Assembly (NCBI GenBank): GCA_944474755.1
Contig: OX104114.1
Coordinates: forward strand, 30,155,220-30,219,219
DNA from: Limnoperna fortunei
Lineage: Eukaryota > Mollusca > Bivalvia > Mytilida > Modiolidae
Direction of reading: 5' to 3'
Length of the DNA: 64,000 nt
Part shown: one piece after another, positions 51,215-62,389 of the stretch
How positions within the stretch are numbered: the first letter of the stretch is position 1
How the letters are laid out: the number at the start of each line of letters is the position of its first letter
Made by a program: the position numbers and the translations under genes
The notes under the pieces: model-generated
What the model saw: the letters and a program-made list of their open reading frames with translations, nothing else
Databases searched by the model: none
What the model was told of the DNA's origin: nothing

Positions 51215-51687
51215 AACTTCGTGATAATATATAAAATTGTCACGTGACTTTAGTCGTTTCCACCAGTCAAATCAATGCGTTTTATTTGTATTTTATAAAT
51301 AAAAATCAAAGAATTTTCTGTCTTTCTTATTTATTTCATTGGTAAATACACGAAAACATTACAAAATGTCTCTGTATTTTAAATGTAGAAAACACATTGA
51401 AGGTATATATACGTCAAAATTTGACTTTCTGCATATCGTCTTCCGTGGTCCAGTGGTATCAACGAGGGCTGGCAAGACTGACATCGTCGGTTCGAGCCTA
51501 GGATGTGACATATGATTTTTGCATGGTTTTCTGCTACGTTTCACGTATATTTTATGCAGTTATGGTTTTTTATATAGAAAAAACAAAAAAAAAACTGAAA
51601 TTTTTTTACGCCGCGGTGTAAAAAATGTCGATGGAAGTGGTAAGCCATGATTATTTGTGGCGAAGTCACAAATGAACCTATATTATT
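49463..51687 (+). repeat. Unit U19 (2225 bp)
   Basis: Clusters at 49922, 50210 and 50347; poly-G 10. Last clean copy before the indel-rich one. Confidence 0.96.
51439..51510 (+). pseudogene. tRNA-like sequence of U19
   Basis: A box from 51446, B box from 51490, TATATATA 51404-51411, T5 51516-51520. Last copy before the gap; the one expected in U20 would lie in or beyond the run of N. Confidence 0.63.
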
Positions 51688-53085
51688 AAGGCTTTCCACT
51701 TCCGAGTGGGAAGCCTTACTGTTATTCTTCTGTTTCTTATTATTATTATTATTATTATTCTTATTGTTTTTCCGCCAACTTTTCTTTTCCATTATAAATT
51801 TTGTTTCGCGACATGTCGAAAAGACCTTTTGTACTATGGGTGTATAAGACATTACGCTTTCGCAGTTGACCCTGTCACACCGAACACTTGTTCTTTACGG
51901 AGTTATCTCCCCCTGTTACAGAAAAGCTTGTGTGCAGATAAACTATGAAACCGTAAAAGATTTCGCAATAAAAGTTGTTGCAAAATGGTCAGCTATGGAT
52001 TGCGACAATTTGTTACATATCGCGCAAAGTATTTTGACGACTCCTTGTAGGAGTTATTTCCCCTTATTTATTGGAAGTAAAATTTGTACCATTGTAACTC
52101 ATGAACCAGAGGTGATATAGACTAGATATTTCACAGTTGGTCATCATTGACCTTGACCTTGAAAAAGGTCACAAGGTCAAAGGTCAAGGTCATGTTCTAA
52201 TTTTTGACCCTTGGTTGTGTGCAGATCTTCTCCTTTACTATAATAGATAGAGAACTGAAACCTTTACCAAAATGTGTATCATATTAAGATCTTGAATCGT
52301 CACTTTTTTTTTATTTGACATTTTATAAGAGTTGTCTCCCCTTAGACCAATAATATGCATTGTGAGTTACATTAGATCACTATATCTCAGTAACTATAAC
52401 AGATATATACATGAAACCTTATATCATTGGTCATCATTGACCTTGACCTTGAAAATGGACACAAGGTCAAAGGTCAAGGGTCACGTTTGAAATTTTGACA
52501 TTGTCTCGCCATCGCTATTCCCTTGAAACGGTAAAAGATAGGCAATAACTTGTAATTGGTAAAAATGTCAACTTTCACCTTGACCTAGCCCAAGGTCACA
52601 AGGTCAAAGGTCAAGGTCACCTGGGTTTCAGTACAGCGACATGTGAATTTTTGTACCTTTGGATTCGCTTTGTTTTTTTAGCTTGCTACATGTCGCAATA
52701 AAATTTGGTGCCAGGCATGGGCAAAAAATATGGGGAATTTGAGGGTATTCCGCCAGCTTGCAAAAAATAAAAAGGGGGGGGGGGTGTTTCTAAGGGACCC
52801 CATAAGAATGTAGTGTGCAGATTTCATCCTAGACCACAGAGAATGGTGAAACAAAATGGACGCCAAATAGTTCGGGGATCGATGTCCTTGACTTGTCGCT
52901 ACCAGTAGAAATCATTCTGACGAACGATAAAAAAATTTCCAGGTCATGAAAGTTGAAGATAGGTTTTTCATGCAAAAATCGCGATTTTCAGAAAAACCAT
53001 AAATCCTAGCCTTTCGAAAATGGCGCCAATCGATTTAGAATGTCGATTTTACCCCAACCAAGTATCTCGGATGTGCATAAATGTC
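51688..53085 (+). repeat. Unit U20, truncated by the gap and rich in 1-base indels
   Basis: Against U19 it shows single-base length changes near 51790 (one C less), 51910 (one C more), 52310 (longer T run), 52480 (one G more inside cluster b), 52561 (one A more), 52726 (one A more) and 52902 (one C more). No other Block III unit has such a set. Clusters at 52147, 52437 and 52576. It reads up to the point equivalent to 1023 in U0 and then enters N. Confidence 0.93.
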
Positions 53086-53285
53086 NNNNNNNNNNNNNNN
53101 NNNNNNNNNNNNNNNNNNNNNNNNNNNNNNNNNNNNNNNNNNNNNNNNNNNNNNNNNNNNNNNNNNNNNNNNNNNNNNNNNNNNNNNNNNNNNNNNNNNN
53201 NNNNNNNNNNNNNNNNNNNNNNNNNNNNNNNNNNNNNNNNNNNNNNNNNNNNNNNNNNNNNNNNNNNNNNNNNNNNNNNNNNNNN
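53086..53285. other. Assembly gap (200 N)
   Basis: Exactly 200 N, a round number that points to a placeholder rather than a measured distance. Reading frames called across it are artefacts. Confidence 0.98.
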
Positions 53286-53460
53286 CGGCTAATCAGTTTA
53301 TGGCTTATAACTTTTAAACCGTCAGAGATAATATAGTGAACATAGGTTTTTTGTGACCGTCTCAACAAGCCCTTCGATTTAGGACCAAAGTCCAATGGTT
53401 ATGGGCAGCAATTTTCAAAATTAGCAACCATATACCTAGACATAACACTAAGAAAATGCC
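53286..53460. other. Non-array sequence between gap and Block IV
   Basis: About 175 bp with no match to any part of the unit that I can find by eye, the only such stretch in the window. It ends in GCCGGGAAAGACC, after which a junction-type hairpin and (ATT)n begin. I recognise no gene or element in it; it may be the true flank of the right array or another element into which that array was placed. Confidence 0.7.
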
Positions 53461-53473
53461 GGGAAAGACCTCA

Positions 53474-53494
53474 CATTTGTTCTTTGAACAAATG
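53474..53494. repeat. Junction hairpin at the left edge of Block IV
   Basis: Arms CATTTGTTC and GAACAAATG, nine perfect pairs, loop TTT, then ACTTTTAATTATTATT. It resembles the beta type, with the mismatch repaired. Confidence 0.75.
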
Positions 53495-54534
53495 ACTTTT
53501 AATTATTATTATTATTCTTATTTTTTTTCCGCCAACTTTTTTTCCTTATTATAAATTTTGTTTCGCGACATGTCGTAAAGACATTTTGTACTATGAATGT
53601 ATGAGACATTACGCTTTCGCAGTTGACCCTGTCACACTGAACACTTTTTCTTTACGGAGTTATTTCCCCTGTCATAAAAAAGCTTGTGTGCAGATTAACT
53701 TTGAAACTGTAAAAGATATCGCAATAAAAGTTGTTCCAAAATGTTCAGCGAAGGATTGCGACACTTTATAACATATCGCATTAAAGAAATTTTCACCTTC
53801 TTATAGGAGTTATTTCCCCTTATTTATTGCAAGTACATTTTTGACCAGAGTAACTCATGAACCAGAGGTGATAAAGACTAGATATTTCACAGTTGGTCAT
53901 CATTGACCTTGACCTTGAAAAAGGTCACAAGGTCAAAGGTCAAGGTCATGTTCTAATTTTTGACCCTTTGTTGTGTGCAGATCTCCTCCTTTACTATTAT
54001 AGATAGAGAACTGAAACCTTTACCAAAATGTGTATCATATTAAGATCTTGAATCGTCACTTTTTTTATTTGACATTTTATAAGAGTTGTCTCCCCTTAGA
54101 CCAATAATATGCATTGTGAGTTACATTAGATCACTATATCTCAGTAACTATAACAGATATATACATGAAACCTTATATCATTTGTCATCATTGACCTTGA
54201 CCTTGAAAATGGACACAAGGTCAAAGGTCAAGGTCACGTTTGAAATTTTGACATTGTCTCGCCATCGCTATTCCCTTGAAACGGTAAAAGATAGGCAATA
54301 ACTTGTAATAGGTAAAATGTCAACTTTCACCTTGACCTTGCCCAAGGTCACAAGGTCAAAGGTCAAGGTCACCTGGGTTTCAGTACAGCGACATGTGAAT
54401 TTTTGTACCTTTGGATTCGCTTTGTTTTTTTAGCTTTCTACATGTCGCAATACAATTTGGTGCCAGGCATGGGCAAAAACATGGGGAATTTTAGGGTATT
54501 CCGCCAGCCTGCAAAAATAAGGGGGGGGGGGGTG

Positions 54535-55305
54535 TTTCTAAGGGGACCCCATAAGAATGTAGTGTGCAGATTTCATCCTAGACCACAGATAATGGTGAAA
54601 CAAAATGGACGCCAAATCGTTCGGGGATTGATGTCCCTAAATTGTCGCTACCGTAGAAATCGTTCTGACGAACGATAAAAAAATGTCCAGGTCATGAAAG
54701 TTGAAGATAGGTTTTTTATGCAAAAATCGCAATTTTCAGAAAAACCATAAGTCCTAGCTTTTCGAAAATGGTGCCAATCGATTTAGAATGTCGATTTTAC
54801 CCCAACCATGTATCTCGGATGTGCATAAATGTCAACAAACTCGAAAATCGGCAGAAAAAATCAAATGTCGAGACCCCATCGGGACCCCTTAGATTTCATC
54901 GCTTGAATTTTTGTGCATTGATTAATCCTTGAAATATACATCTGAATTGTGTCTTCGTGAGTTGTTCTAGCTGAAACAAACATTTTTTCTACTTGCATTT
55001 ATTTTGAAATGACAATAAAATGCGCGCGATCGAGTGTCGTTTGGTACGTACGATTGCTGTATTTCACCGAAGAAAAATCCGTTTTTCCTTTTACAATGAA
55101 TTGAAAGTAACATTAAACTGTCAAAATTGCATCATTGTTGACGGCGATCATATGTATACAGTACGTATGACGCCTGTTTTCTATTTTTTTTTTTTTTTTT
55201 ATATATAAGTCCACGATAATATGTAGCATTGTCACGTGACATCAGACGTCTCGACCAGTCAAATCAATGTGTTCTATTTGTATTTCATAAATAAAAATCA
55301 TAGAA
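54535..55305 (+). other. Diverged middle block of Block IV units (shown in U21)
   Basis: From after the poly-G run to just before GAATTTTCTGTC. By eye about one base in ten differs from Block I, and there are insertions and deletions (for example GCGCGCGATCG at 55023, absent elsewhere). Sequence on both sides of it differs from Block I by only about one percent. Equivalent stretches follow in U22, U23, U24 and U25 at steps of 2236-2238 bp. Confidence 0.8.
54659..54676. repeat. Internal hairpin ATCGTTC / GAACGAT (Block IV form)
   Basis: Seven perfect pairs with loop TGAC. Blocks I-III read ATCATTC in the left arm, which breaks one pair. The arms match those of the alpha junction hairpin. Confidence 0.6.
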
Positions 55306-55430
55306 TTTTCTGTCTTTCTTATTTATTTCATTGGTAAATACACGAAAACATTACAAAATGTCTTTGTATTTTAAATGTAAAAAACACATTGAAGGTATAT
55401 ATACGTCAAAATTTGACTTTCTGCATATCG

Positions 55431-55502
55431 TCTTCCGTGGTCCAGTGGTATCAACGAGGGCTGGCAAGACTGACATCGTCGGTTCGAGCCTAGGATGTGA
55501 CA
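55431..55502 (+). pseudogene. tRNA-like sequence of U21
   Basis: A box from 55438, B box from 55482, TATATATA 55396-55403, T5 55508-55512. Unchanged although the preceding 770 bp have diverged; nearest differences are a G-to-A at about 55380 and a G-to-C at about 55518. Confidence 0.65.
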
Positions 55503-55679
55503 TATGATTTTTGCATGCTTTTCTGCTACGTTTCACGTATATTTTATGCAGTTATGGTTTTTTATATAGAAAAAACCAAAAAAAAACTGAAATTTTTTTA
55601 CGCCGCGGTGTAAAAAATGTCGATGGAAGTGGTAAGCCATGATTATTTGTGGCGAAGTCACAAATGAACCTATATTATT

Positions 55680-57917
55680 AAGGCTTTCCACTTCCGAGTG
55701 GGAAGCCTTACTGTTATTAGTCTGTTTCTTATTATTATTATTATTATTATTATTCTTATTTTTTTTCCGCCAACTTTTTTTCCTTATTATAAATTTTGTT
55801 TCGCGACATGTCGTAAAGACATTTTGTACTATGAATGTATGAGACATTACGCTTTCGCAGTTGACCCTGTCACACTGAACACTTTTTCTTTACGGAGTTA
55901 TTTCCCCTGTCATAAAAAAGCTTGTGTGCAGATTAACTTTGAAACTGTAAAAGATATCGCAATAAAAGTTGTTCCAAAATGTTCAGCGAAGGATTGCGAC
56001 ACTTTATAACATATCGCATTAAAGAAATTTTCACCTTCTTATAGGAGTTATTTCCCCTTATTTATTGCAAGTACATTTTTGACCAGAGTAACTCATGAAC
56101 CAGAGGTGATAAAGACTAGATATTTCACAGTTGGTCATCATTGACCTTGACCTTGAAAAAGGTCACAAGGTCAAAGGTCAAGGTCATGTTCTAATTTTTG
56201 ACCCTTTGTTGTGTGCAGATCTCCTCCTTTACTATTATAGATAGAGAACTGAAACCTTTACCAAAATGTGTATCATATTAAGATCTTGAATCGTCACTTT
56301 TTTTATTTGACATTTTATAAGAGTTGTCTCCCCTTAGACCAATAATATGCATTGTGAGTTACATTAGATCACTATATCTCAGTAACTATAACAGATATAT
56401 ACATGAAACCTTATATCATTTGTCATCATTGACCTTGACCTTGAAAATGGACACAAGGTCAAAGGTCAAGGTCACGTTTGAAATTTTGACATTGTCTCGC
56501 CATCGCTATTCCCTTGAAACGGTAAAAGATAGGCAATAACTTGTAATAGGTAAAATGTCAACTTTCACCTTGACCTTGCCCAAGGTCACAAGGTCAAAGG
56601 TCAAGGTCACCTGGGTTTCAGTACAGCGACATGTGAATTTTTGTACCTTTGGATTCGCTTTGTTTTTTTAGCTTTCTACATGTCGCAATACAATTTGGTG
56701 CCAGGCATGGGCAAAAACATGGGGAATTTTAGGGTATTCCGCCAGCCTGCAAAAATAAGGGGGGGGGGGTGTTTCTAAGGGGACCCCATAAGAATGTAGT
56801 GTGCAGATTTCATCCTAGACCACAGATAATGGTGAAACAAAATGGACGCCAAATCGTTCGGGGATTGATGTCCCTAAATTGTCGCTACCGTAGAAATCGT
56901 TCTGACGAACGATAAAAAAATGTCCAGGTCATGAAAGTTGAAGATAGGTTTTTTATGCAAAAATCGCAATTTTCAGAAAAACCATAAGTCCTAGCTTTTC
57001 GAAAATGGTGCCAATCGATTTAGAATGTCGATTTTACCCCAACCATGTATCTCGGATGTGCATAAATGTCAACAAACTCGAAAATCGGCAGAAAAAATCA
57101 AATGTCGAGACCCCATCGGGACCCCTTAGATTTCATCGCTTGAATTTTTGTGCATTGATTAATCCTTGAAATATACATCTGAATTGTGTCTTCGTGAGTT
57201 GTTCTAGCTGAAACAAACATTTTTTCTACTTGCATTTATTTTGAAATGACAATAAAATGCGCGCGATCGAGTGTCGTTTGGTACGTACGATTGCTGTATT
57301 TCACCGAAGAAAAATCCGTTTTTCCTTTTACAATGAATTGAAAGTAACATTAAACTGTCAAAATTGCATCATTGTTGACGGCGATCATATGTATACAGTA
57401 CGTATGACGCCTGTTTTCTATTTTTTTTTTTTTTTTTTATATATAAGTCCACGATAATATGTAGCATTGTCACGTGACATCAGACGTCTCGACCAGTCAA
57501 ATCAATGTGTTCTATTTGTATTTCATAAATAAAAATCATAGAATTTTCTGTCTTTCTTATTTATTTCATTGGTAAATACACGAAAACATTACAAAATGTC
57601 TTTGTATTTTAAATGTAAAAAACACATTGAAGGTATATATACGTCAAAATTTGACTTTCTGCATATCGTCTTCCGTGGTCCAGTGGTATCAACGAGGGCT
57701 GGCAAGACTGACATCGTCGGTTCGAGCCTAGGATGTGACATATGATTTTTGCATGCTTTTCTGCTACGTTTCACGTATATTTTATGCAGTTATGGTTTTT
57801 TATATAGAAAAAACCAAAAAAAAACTGAAATTTTTTTACGCCGCGGTGTAAAAAATGTCGATGGAAGTGGTAAGCCATGATTATTTGTGGCGAAGTCACA
57901 AATGAACCTATATTATT
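55680..57917 (+). repeat. Unit U22 (2238 bp)
   Basis: First full Block IV unit with H1. Clusters at 56141, 56429 and 56566. Confidence 0.95.
57669..57740 (+). pseudogene. tRNA-like sequence of U22
   Basis: A box from 57676, B box from 57720, TATATATA 57634-57641, T5 57746-57750. Confidence 0.63.
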
Positions 57918-60153
57918 AAGGCTTTCCACTTCCGAGTGGGAAGCCTTACTGTTATTAGTCTGTTTCTTATTATTATTATTATTATTATTATTCTTATTTT
58001 TTTTCCGCCAACTTTTTTTCCTTATTATAAATTTTGTTTCGCGACATGTCGTAAAGACATTTTGTACTATGAATGTATGAGACATTACGCTTTCGCAGTT
58101 GACCCTGTCACACTGAACACTTTTTCTTTACGGAGTTATTTCCCCTGTCATAAAAAAGCTTGTGTGCAGATTAACTTTGAAACTGTAAAAGATATCGCAA
58201 TAAAAGTTGTTCCAAAATGTTCAGCGAAGGATTGCGACACTTTATAACATATCGCATTAAAGAAATTTTCACCTTCTTATAGGAGTTATTTCCCCTTATT
58301 TATTGCAAGTACATTTTTGACCAGAGTAACTCATGAACCAGAGGTGATAAAGACTAGATATTTCACAGTTGGTCATCATTGACCTTGACCTTGAAAAAGG
58401 TCACAAGGTCAAAGGTCAAGGTCATGTTCTAATTTTTGACCCTTTGTTGTGTGCAGATCTCCTCCTTTACTATTATAGATAGAGAACTGAAACCTTTACC
58501 AAAATGTGTATCATATTAAGATCTTGAATCGTCACTTTTTTTATTTGACATTTTATAAGAGTTGTCTCCCCTTAGACCAATAATATGCATTGTGAGTTAC
58601 ATTAGATCACTATATCTCAGTAACTATAACAGATATATACATGAAACCTTATATCATTTGTCATCATTGACCTTGACCTTGAAAATGGACACAAGGTCAA
58701 AGGTCAAGGTCACGTTTGAAATTTTGACATTGTCTCGCCATCGCTATTCCCTTGAAACGGTAAAAGATAGGCAATAACTTGTAATAGGTAAAATGTCAAC
58801 TTTCACCTTGACCTTGCCCAAGGTCACAAGGTCAAAGGTCAAGGTCACCTGGGTTTCAGTACAGCGACATGTGAATTTTTGTACCTTTGGATTCGCTTTG
58901 TTTTTTTAGCTTTCTACATGTCGCAATACAATTTGGTGCCAGGCATGGGCAAAAACATGGGGAATTTTAGGGTATTCCGCCAGCCTGCAAAAATAAGGGG
59001 GGGGGGGTGTTTCTAAGGGGACCCCATAAGAATGTAGTGTGCAGATTTCATCCTAGACCACAGATAATGGTGAAACAAAATGGACGCCAAATCGTTCGGG
59101 GATTGATGTCCCTAAATTGTCGCTACCGTAGAAATCGTTCTGACGAACGATAAAAAAATGTCCAGGTCATGAAAGTTGAAGATAGGTTTTTTATGCAAAA
59201 ATCGCATTTTTCAGAAAAACCATAAGTCCTAGCTTTTCGAAAATGGTGCCAATCGATTTAGAATGTCGATTTTACCCCAACCATGTATCTCGGATGTGCA
59301 TAAATGTCAACAAACTCGAAAATCGGCAGAAAAAATCAAATGTCGAGACCCCATCGGGACCCCTTAGATTTCATCGCTTGAATTTTTGTGCATTGATTAA
59401 TCCTTGAAATATACATCTGAATTGTGTCTTCGTGAGTTGTTCTAGCTGAAACAAACATTTTTTCTACTTGCATTTATTTTGAAATGACAATAAAATGCGC
59501 GCGATCGAGTGTCGTTTGGTACGTACGATTGCTGTATTTCACCGAAGAAAAATCCGTTTTTCCTTTTACAATGAATTGAAAGTAACATTAAACTGTCAAA
59601 ATTGCATCATTGTTGACGGCGATCATATGTATACAGTACGTATGACGCCTGTTTTCTATTTTTTTTTTTTTTTTTTATATAAGTCCACGATAATATGTAG
59701 CATTGTCACGTGACATCAGACGTCTCGACCAGTCAAATCAATGTGTTCTATTTGTATTTCATAAATAAAAATCATAGAATTTTCTGTCTTTCTTATTTAT
59801 TTCATTGGTAAATACACGAAAACATTACAAAATGTCTTTGTATTTTAAATGTAAAAAACACATTGAAGGTATATATACGTCAAAATTTGACTTTCTGCAT
59901 ATCGTCTTCCGTGGTCCAGTGGTATCAACGAGGGCTGGCAAGACTGACATCGTCGGTTCGAGCCTAGGATGTGACATATGATTTTTGCATGCTTTTCTGC
60001 TACGTTTCACGTATATTTTATGCAGTTATGGTTTTTTATATAGAAAAAACCAAAAAAAAACTGAAATTTTTTTACGCCGCGGTGTAAAAAATGTCGATGG
60101 AAGTGGTAAGCCATGATTATTTGTGGCGAAGTCACAAATGAACCTATATTATT
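57918..60153 (+). repeat. Unit U23 (2236 bp)
   Basis: Clusters at 58379, 58667 and 58804. Two bases shorter than U22 after the T run (TATATAAG instead of TATATATAAG near 59676). Private A-to-T near 59207. Confidence 0.95.
59905..59976 (+). pseudogene. tRNA-like sequence of U23
   Basis: A box from 59912, B box from 59956, TATATATA 59870-59877, T5 59982-59986. Confidence 0.63.
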
Positions 60154-62389
60154 AAGGCTTTCCACTTCCGAGTGGGAAGCCTTACTGTTATTAGTCTGTT
60201 TCTTATTATTATTATTATTATTATTATTCTTATTTTTTTTCCGCCAACTTTTTTTCCTTATTATAAATTTTGTTTCGCGACATGTCGTAAAGACATTTTG
60301 TACTATGAATGTATGAGACATTACGCTTTCGCAGTTGACCCTGTCACACTGAACACTTTTTCTTTACGGAGTTATTTCCCCTGTCATAAAAAAGCTTGTG
60401 TGCAGATTAACTTTGAAACTGTAAAAGATATCGCAATAAAAGTTGTTCCAAAATGTTCAGCGAAGGATTGCGACACTTTATAACATATCGCATTAAAGAA
60501 ATTTTCACCTTCTTATAGGAGTTATTTCCCCTTATTTATTGCAAGTACATTTTTGACCAGAGTAACTCATGAACCAGAGGTGATAAAGACTAGATATTTC
60601 ACAGTTGGTCATCATTGACCTTGACCTTGAAAAAGGTCACAAGGTCAAAGGTCAAGGTCATGTTCTAATTTTTGACCCTTTGTTGTGTGCAGATCTCCTC
60701 CTTTACTATTATAGATAGAGAACTGAAACCTTTACCAAAATGTGTATCATATTAAGATCTTGAATCGTCACTTTTTTTATTTGACATTTTATAAGAGTTG
60801 TCTCCCCTTAGACCAATAATATGCATTGTGAGTTACATTAGATCACTATATCTCAGTAACTATAACAGATATATACATGAAACCTTATATCATTTGTCAT
60901 CATTGACCTTGACCTTGAAAATGGACACAAGGTCAAAGGTCAAGGTCACGTTTGAAATTTTGACATTGTCTCGCCATCGCTATTCCCTTGAAACGGTAAA
61001 AGATAGGCAATAACTTGTAATAGGTAAAATGTCAACTTTCACCTTGACCTTGCCCAAGGTCACAAGGTCAAAGGTCAAGGTCACCTGGGTTTCAGTACAG
61101 CGACATGTGAATTTTTGTACCTTTGGATTCGCTTTGTTTTTTTAGCTTTCTACATGTCGCAATACAATTTGGTGCCAGGCATGGGCAAAAACATGGGGAA
61201 TTTTAGGGTATTCCGCCAGCCTGCAAAAATAAGGGGGGGGGGGTGTTTCTAAGGGGACCCCATAAGAATGTAGTGTGCAGATTTCATCCTAGACCACAGA
61301 TAATGGTGAAACAAAATGGACGCCAAATCGTTCGGGGATTGATGTCCCTAAATTGTCGCTACCGTAGAAATCGTTCTGACGAACGATAAAAAAATGTCCA
61401 GGTCATGAAAGTTGAAGATAGGTTTTTTATGCAAAAATCGCAATTTTCAGAAAAACCATAAGTCCTAGCTTTTCGAAAATGGTGCCAATCGATTTAGAAT
61501 GTCGATTTTACCCCAACCATGTATCTCGGATGTGCATAAATGTCAACAAACTCGAAAATCGGCAGAAAAAATCAAATGTCGAGACCCCATCGGGACCCCT
61601 TAGATTTCATCGCTTGAATTTTTGTGCATTGATTAATCCTTGAAATATACATCTGAATTGTGTCTTCGTGAGTTGTTCTAGCTGAAACAAACATTTTTTC
61701 TACTTGCATTTATTTTGAAATGACAATAAAATGCGCGCGATCGAGTGTCGTTTGGTACGTACGATTGCTGTATTTCACCGAAGAAAAATCCGTTTTTCCT
61801 TTTACAATGAATTGAAAGTAACATTAAACTGTCAAAATTGCATCATTGTTGACGGCGATCATATGTATACAGTACGTATGACGCCTGTTTTCTATTTTTT
61901 TTTTTTTTTTTTATATAAGTCCACGATAATATGTAGCATTGTCACGTGACATCAGACGTCTCGACCAGTCAAATCAATGTGTTCTATTTGTATTTCATAA
62001 ATAAAAATCATAGAATTTTCTGTCTTTCTTATTTATTTCATTGGTAAATACACGAAAACATTACAAAATGTCTTTGTATTTTAAATGTAAAAAACACATT
62101 GAAGGTATATATACGTCAAAATTTGACTTTCTGCATATCGTCTTCCGTGGTCCAGTGGTATCAACGAGGGCTGGCAAGACTGACATCGTCGGTTCGAGCC
62201 TAGGATGTGACATATGATTTTTGCATGCTTTTCTGCTACGTTTCACGTATATTTTATGCAGTTATGGTTTTTTATATAGAAAAAACCAAAAAAAAACTGA
62301 AATTTTTTTACGCCGCGGTGTAAAAAATGTCGATGGAAGTGGTAAGCCATGATTATTTGTGGCGAAGTCACAAATGAACCTATATTATT
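60154..62389 (+). repeat. Unit U24 (2236 bp)
   Basis: Clusters at 60615, 60903 and 61040. Shares the shorter TATATAAG form with U23. Confidence 0.95.
62141..62212 (+). pseudogene. tRNA-like sequence of U24
   Basis: A box from 62148, B box from 62192, TATATATA 62106-62113, T5 62218-62222. Last copy in the window. Confidence 0.63.

Larger units (their letters stand above)
1..53085 (+). repeat. Tandem array, left part (Blocks I-III, units U0-U20)
   Basis: Direct head-to-tail repetition of a unit of 2213-2227 bp, with five units enlarged to about 3.73 kb. Landmarks recur in fixed order and on one strand throughout. Copies within Block III differ almost only in homopolymer length and rare substitutions. 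No stretch between landmarks looks like a gene: the open frames recur only because the DNA recurs, and they are broken by single changes in individual units. The array is cut by the window start on the left and by a run of N on the right, so its true length is unknown. It could be a satellite born from tandem amplification of a transposable element; the hairpins, the TIR-like ends and the tRNA-like part favour that origin. Confidence 0.97.
53461..55679 (+). repeat. Unit U21 (first unit of Block IV, starts at the array edge)
   Basis: Starts without H1: flank, junction hairpin, (ATT)n, then CCGCCAAC at about 53529. Clusters at 53903, 54191 and 54328. The part 54535-55305 is diverged from Blocks I-III; T17 at 55184-55200 stands where other blocks have poly-A. 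Confidence 0.93.

Noticed and set aside
53006..53395. Frames of 78-129 residues crossing 53086-53285
   Set aside because: They are mostly unknown residues from the run of N.
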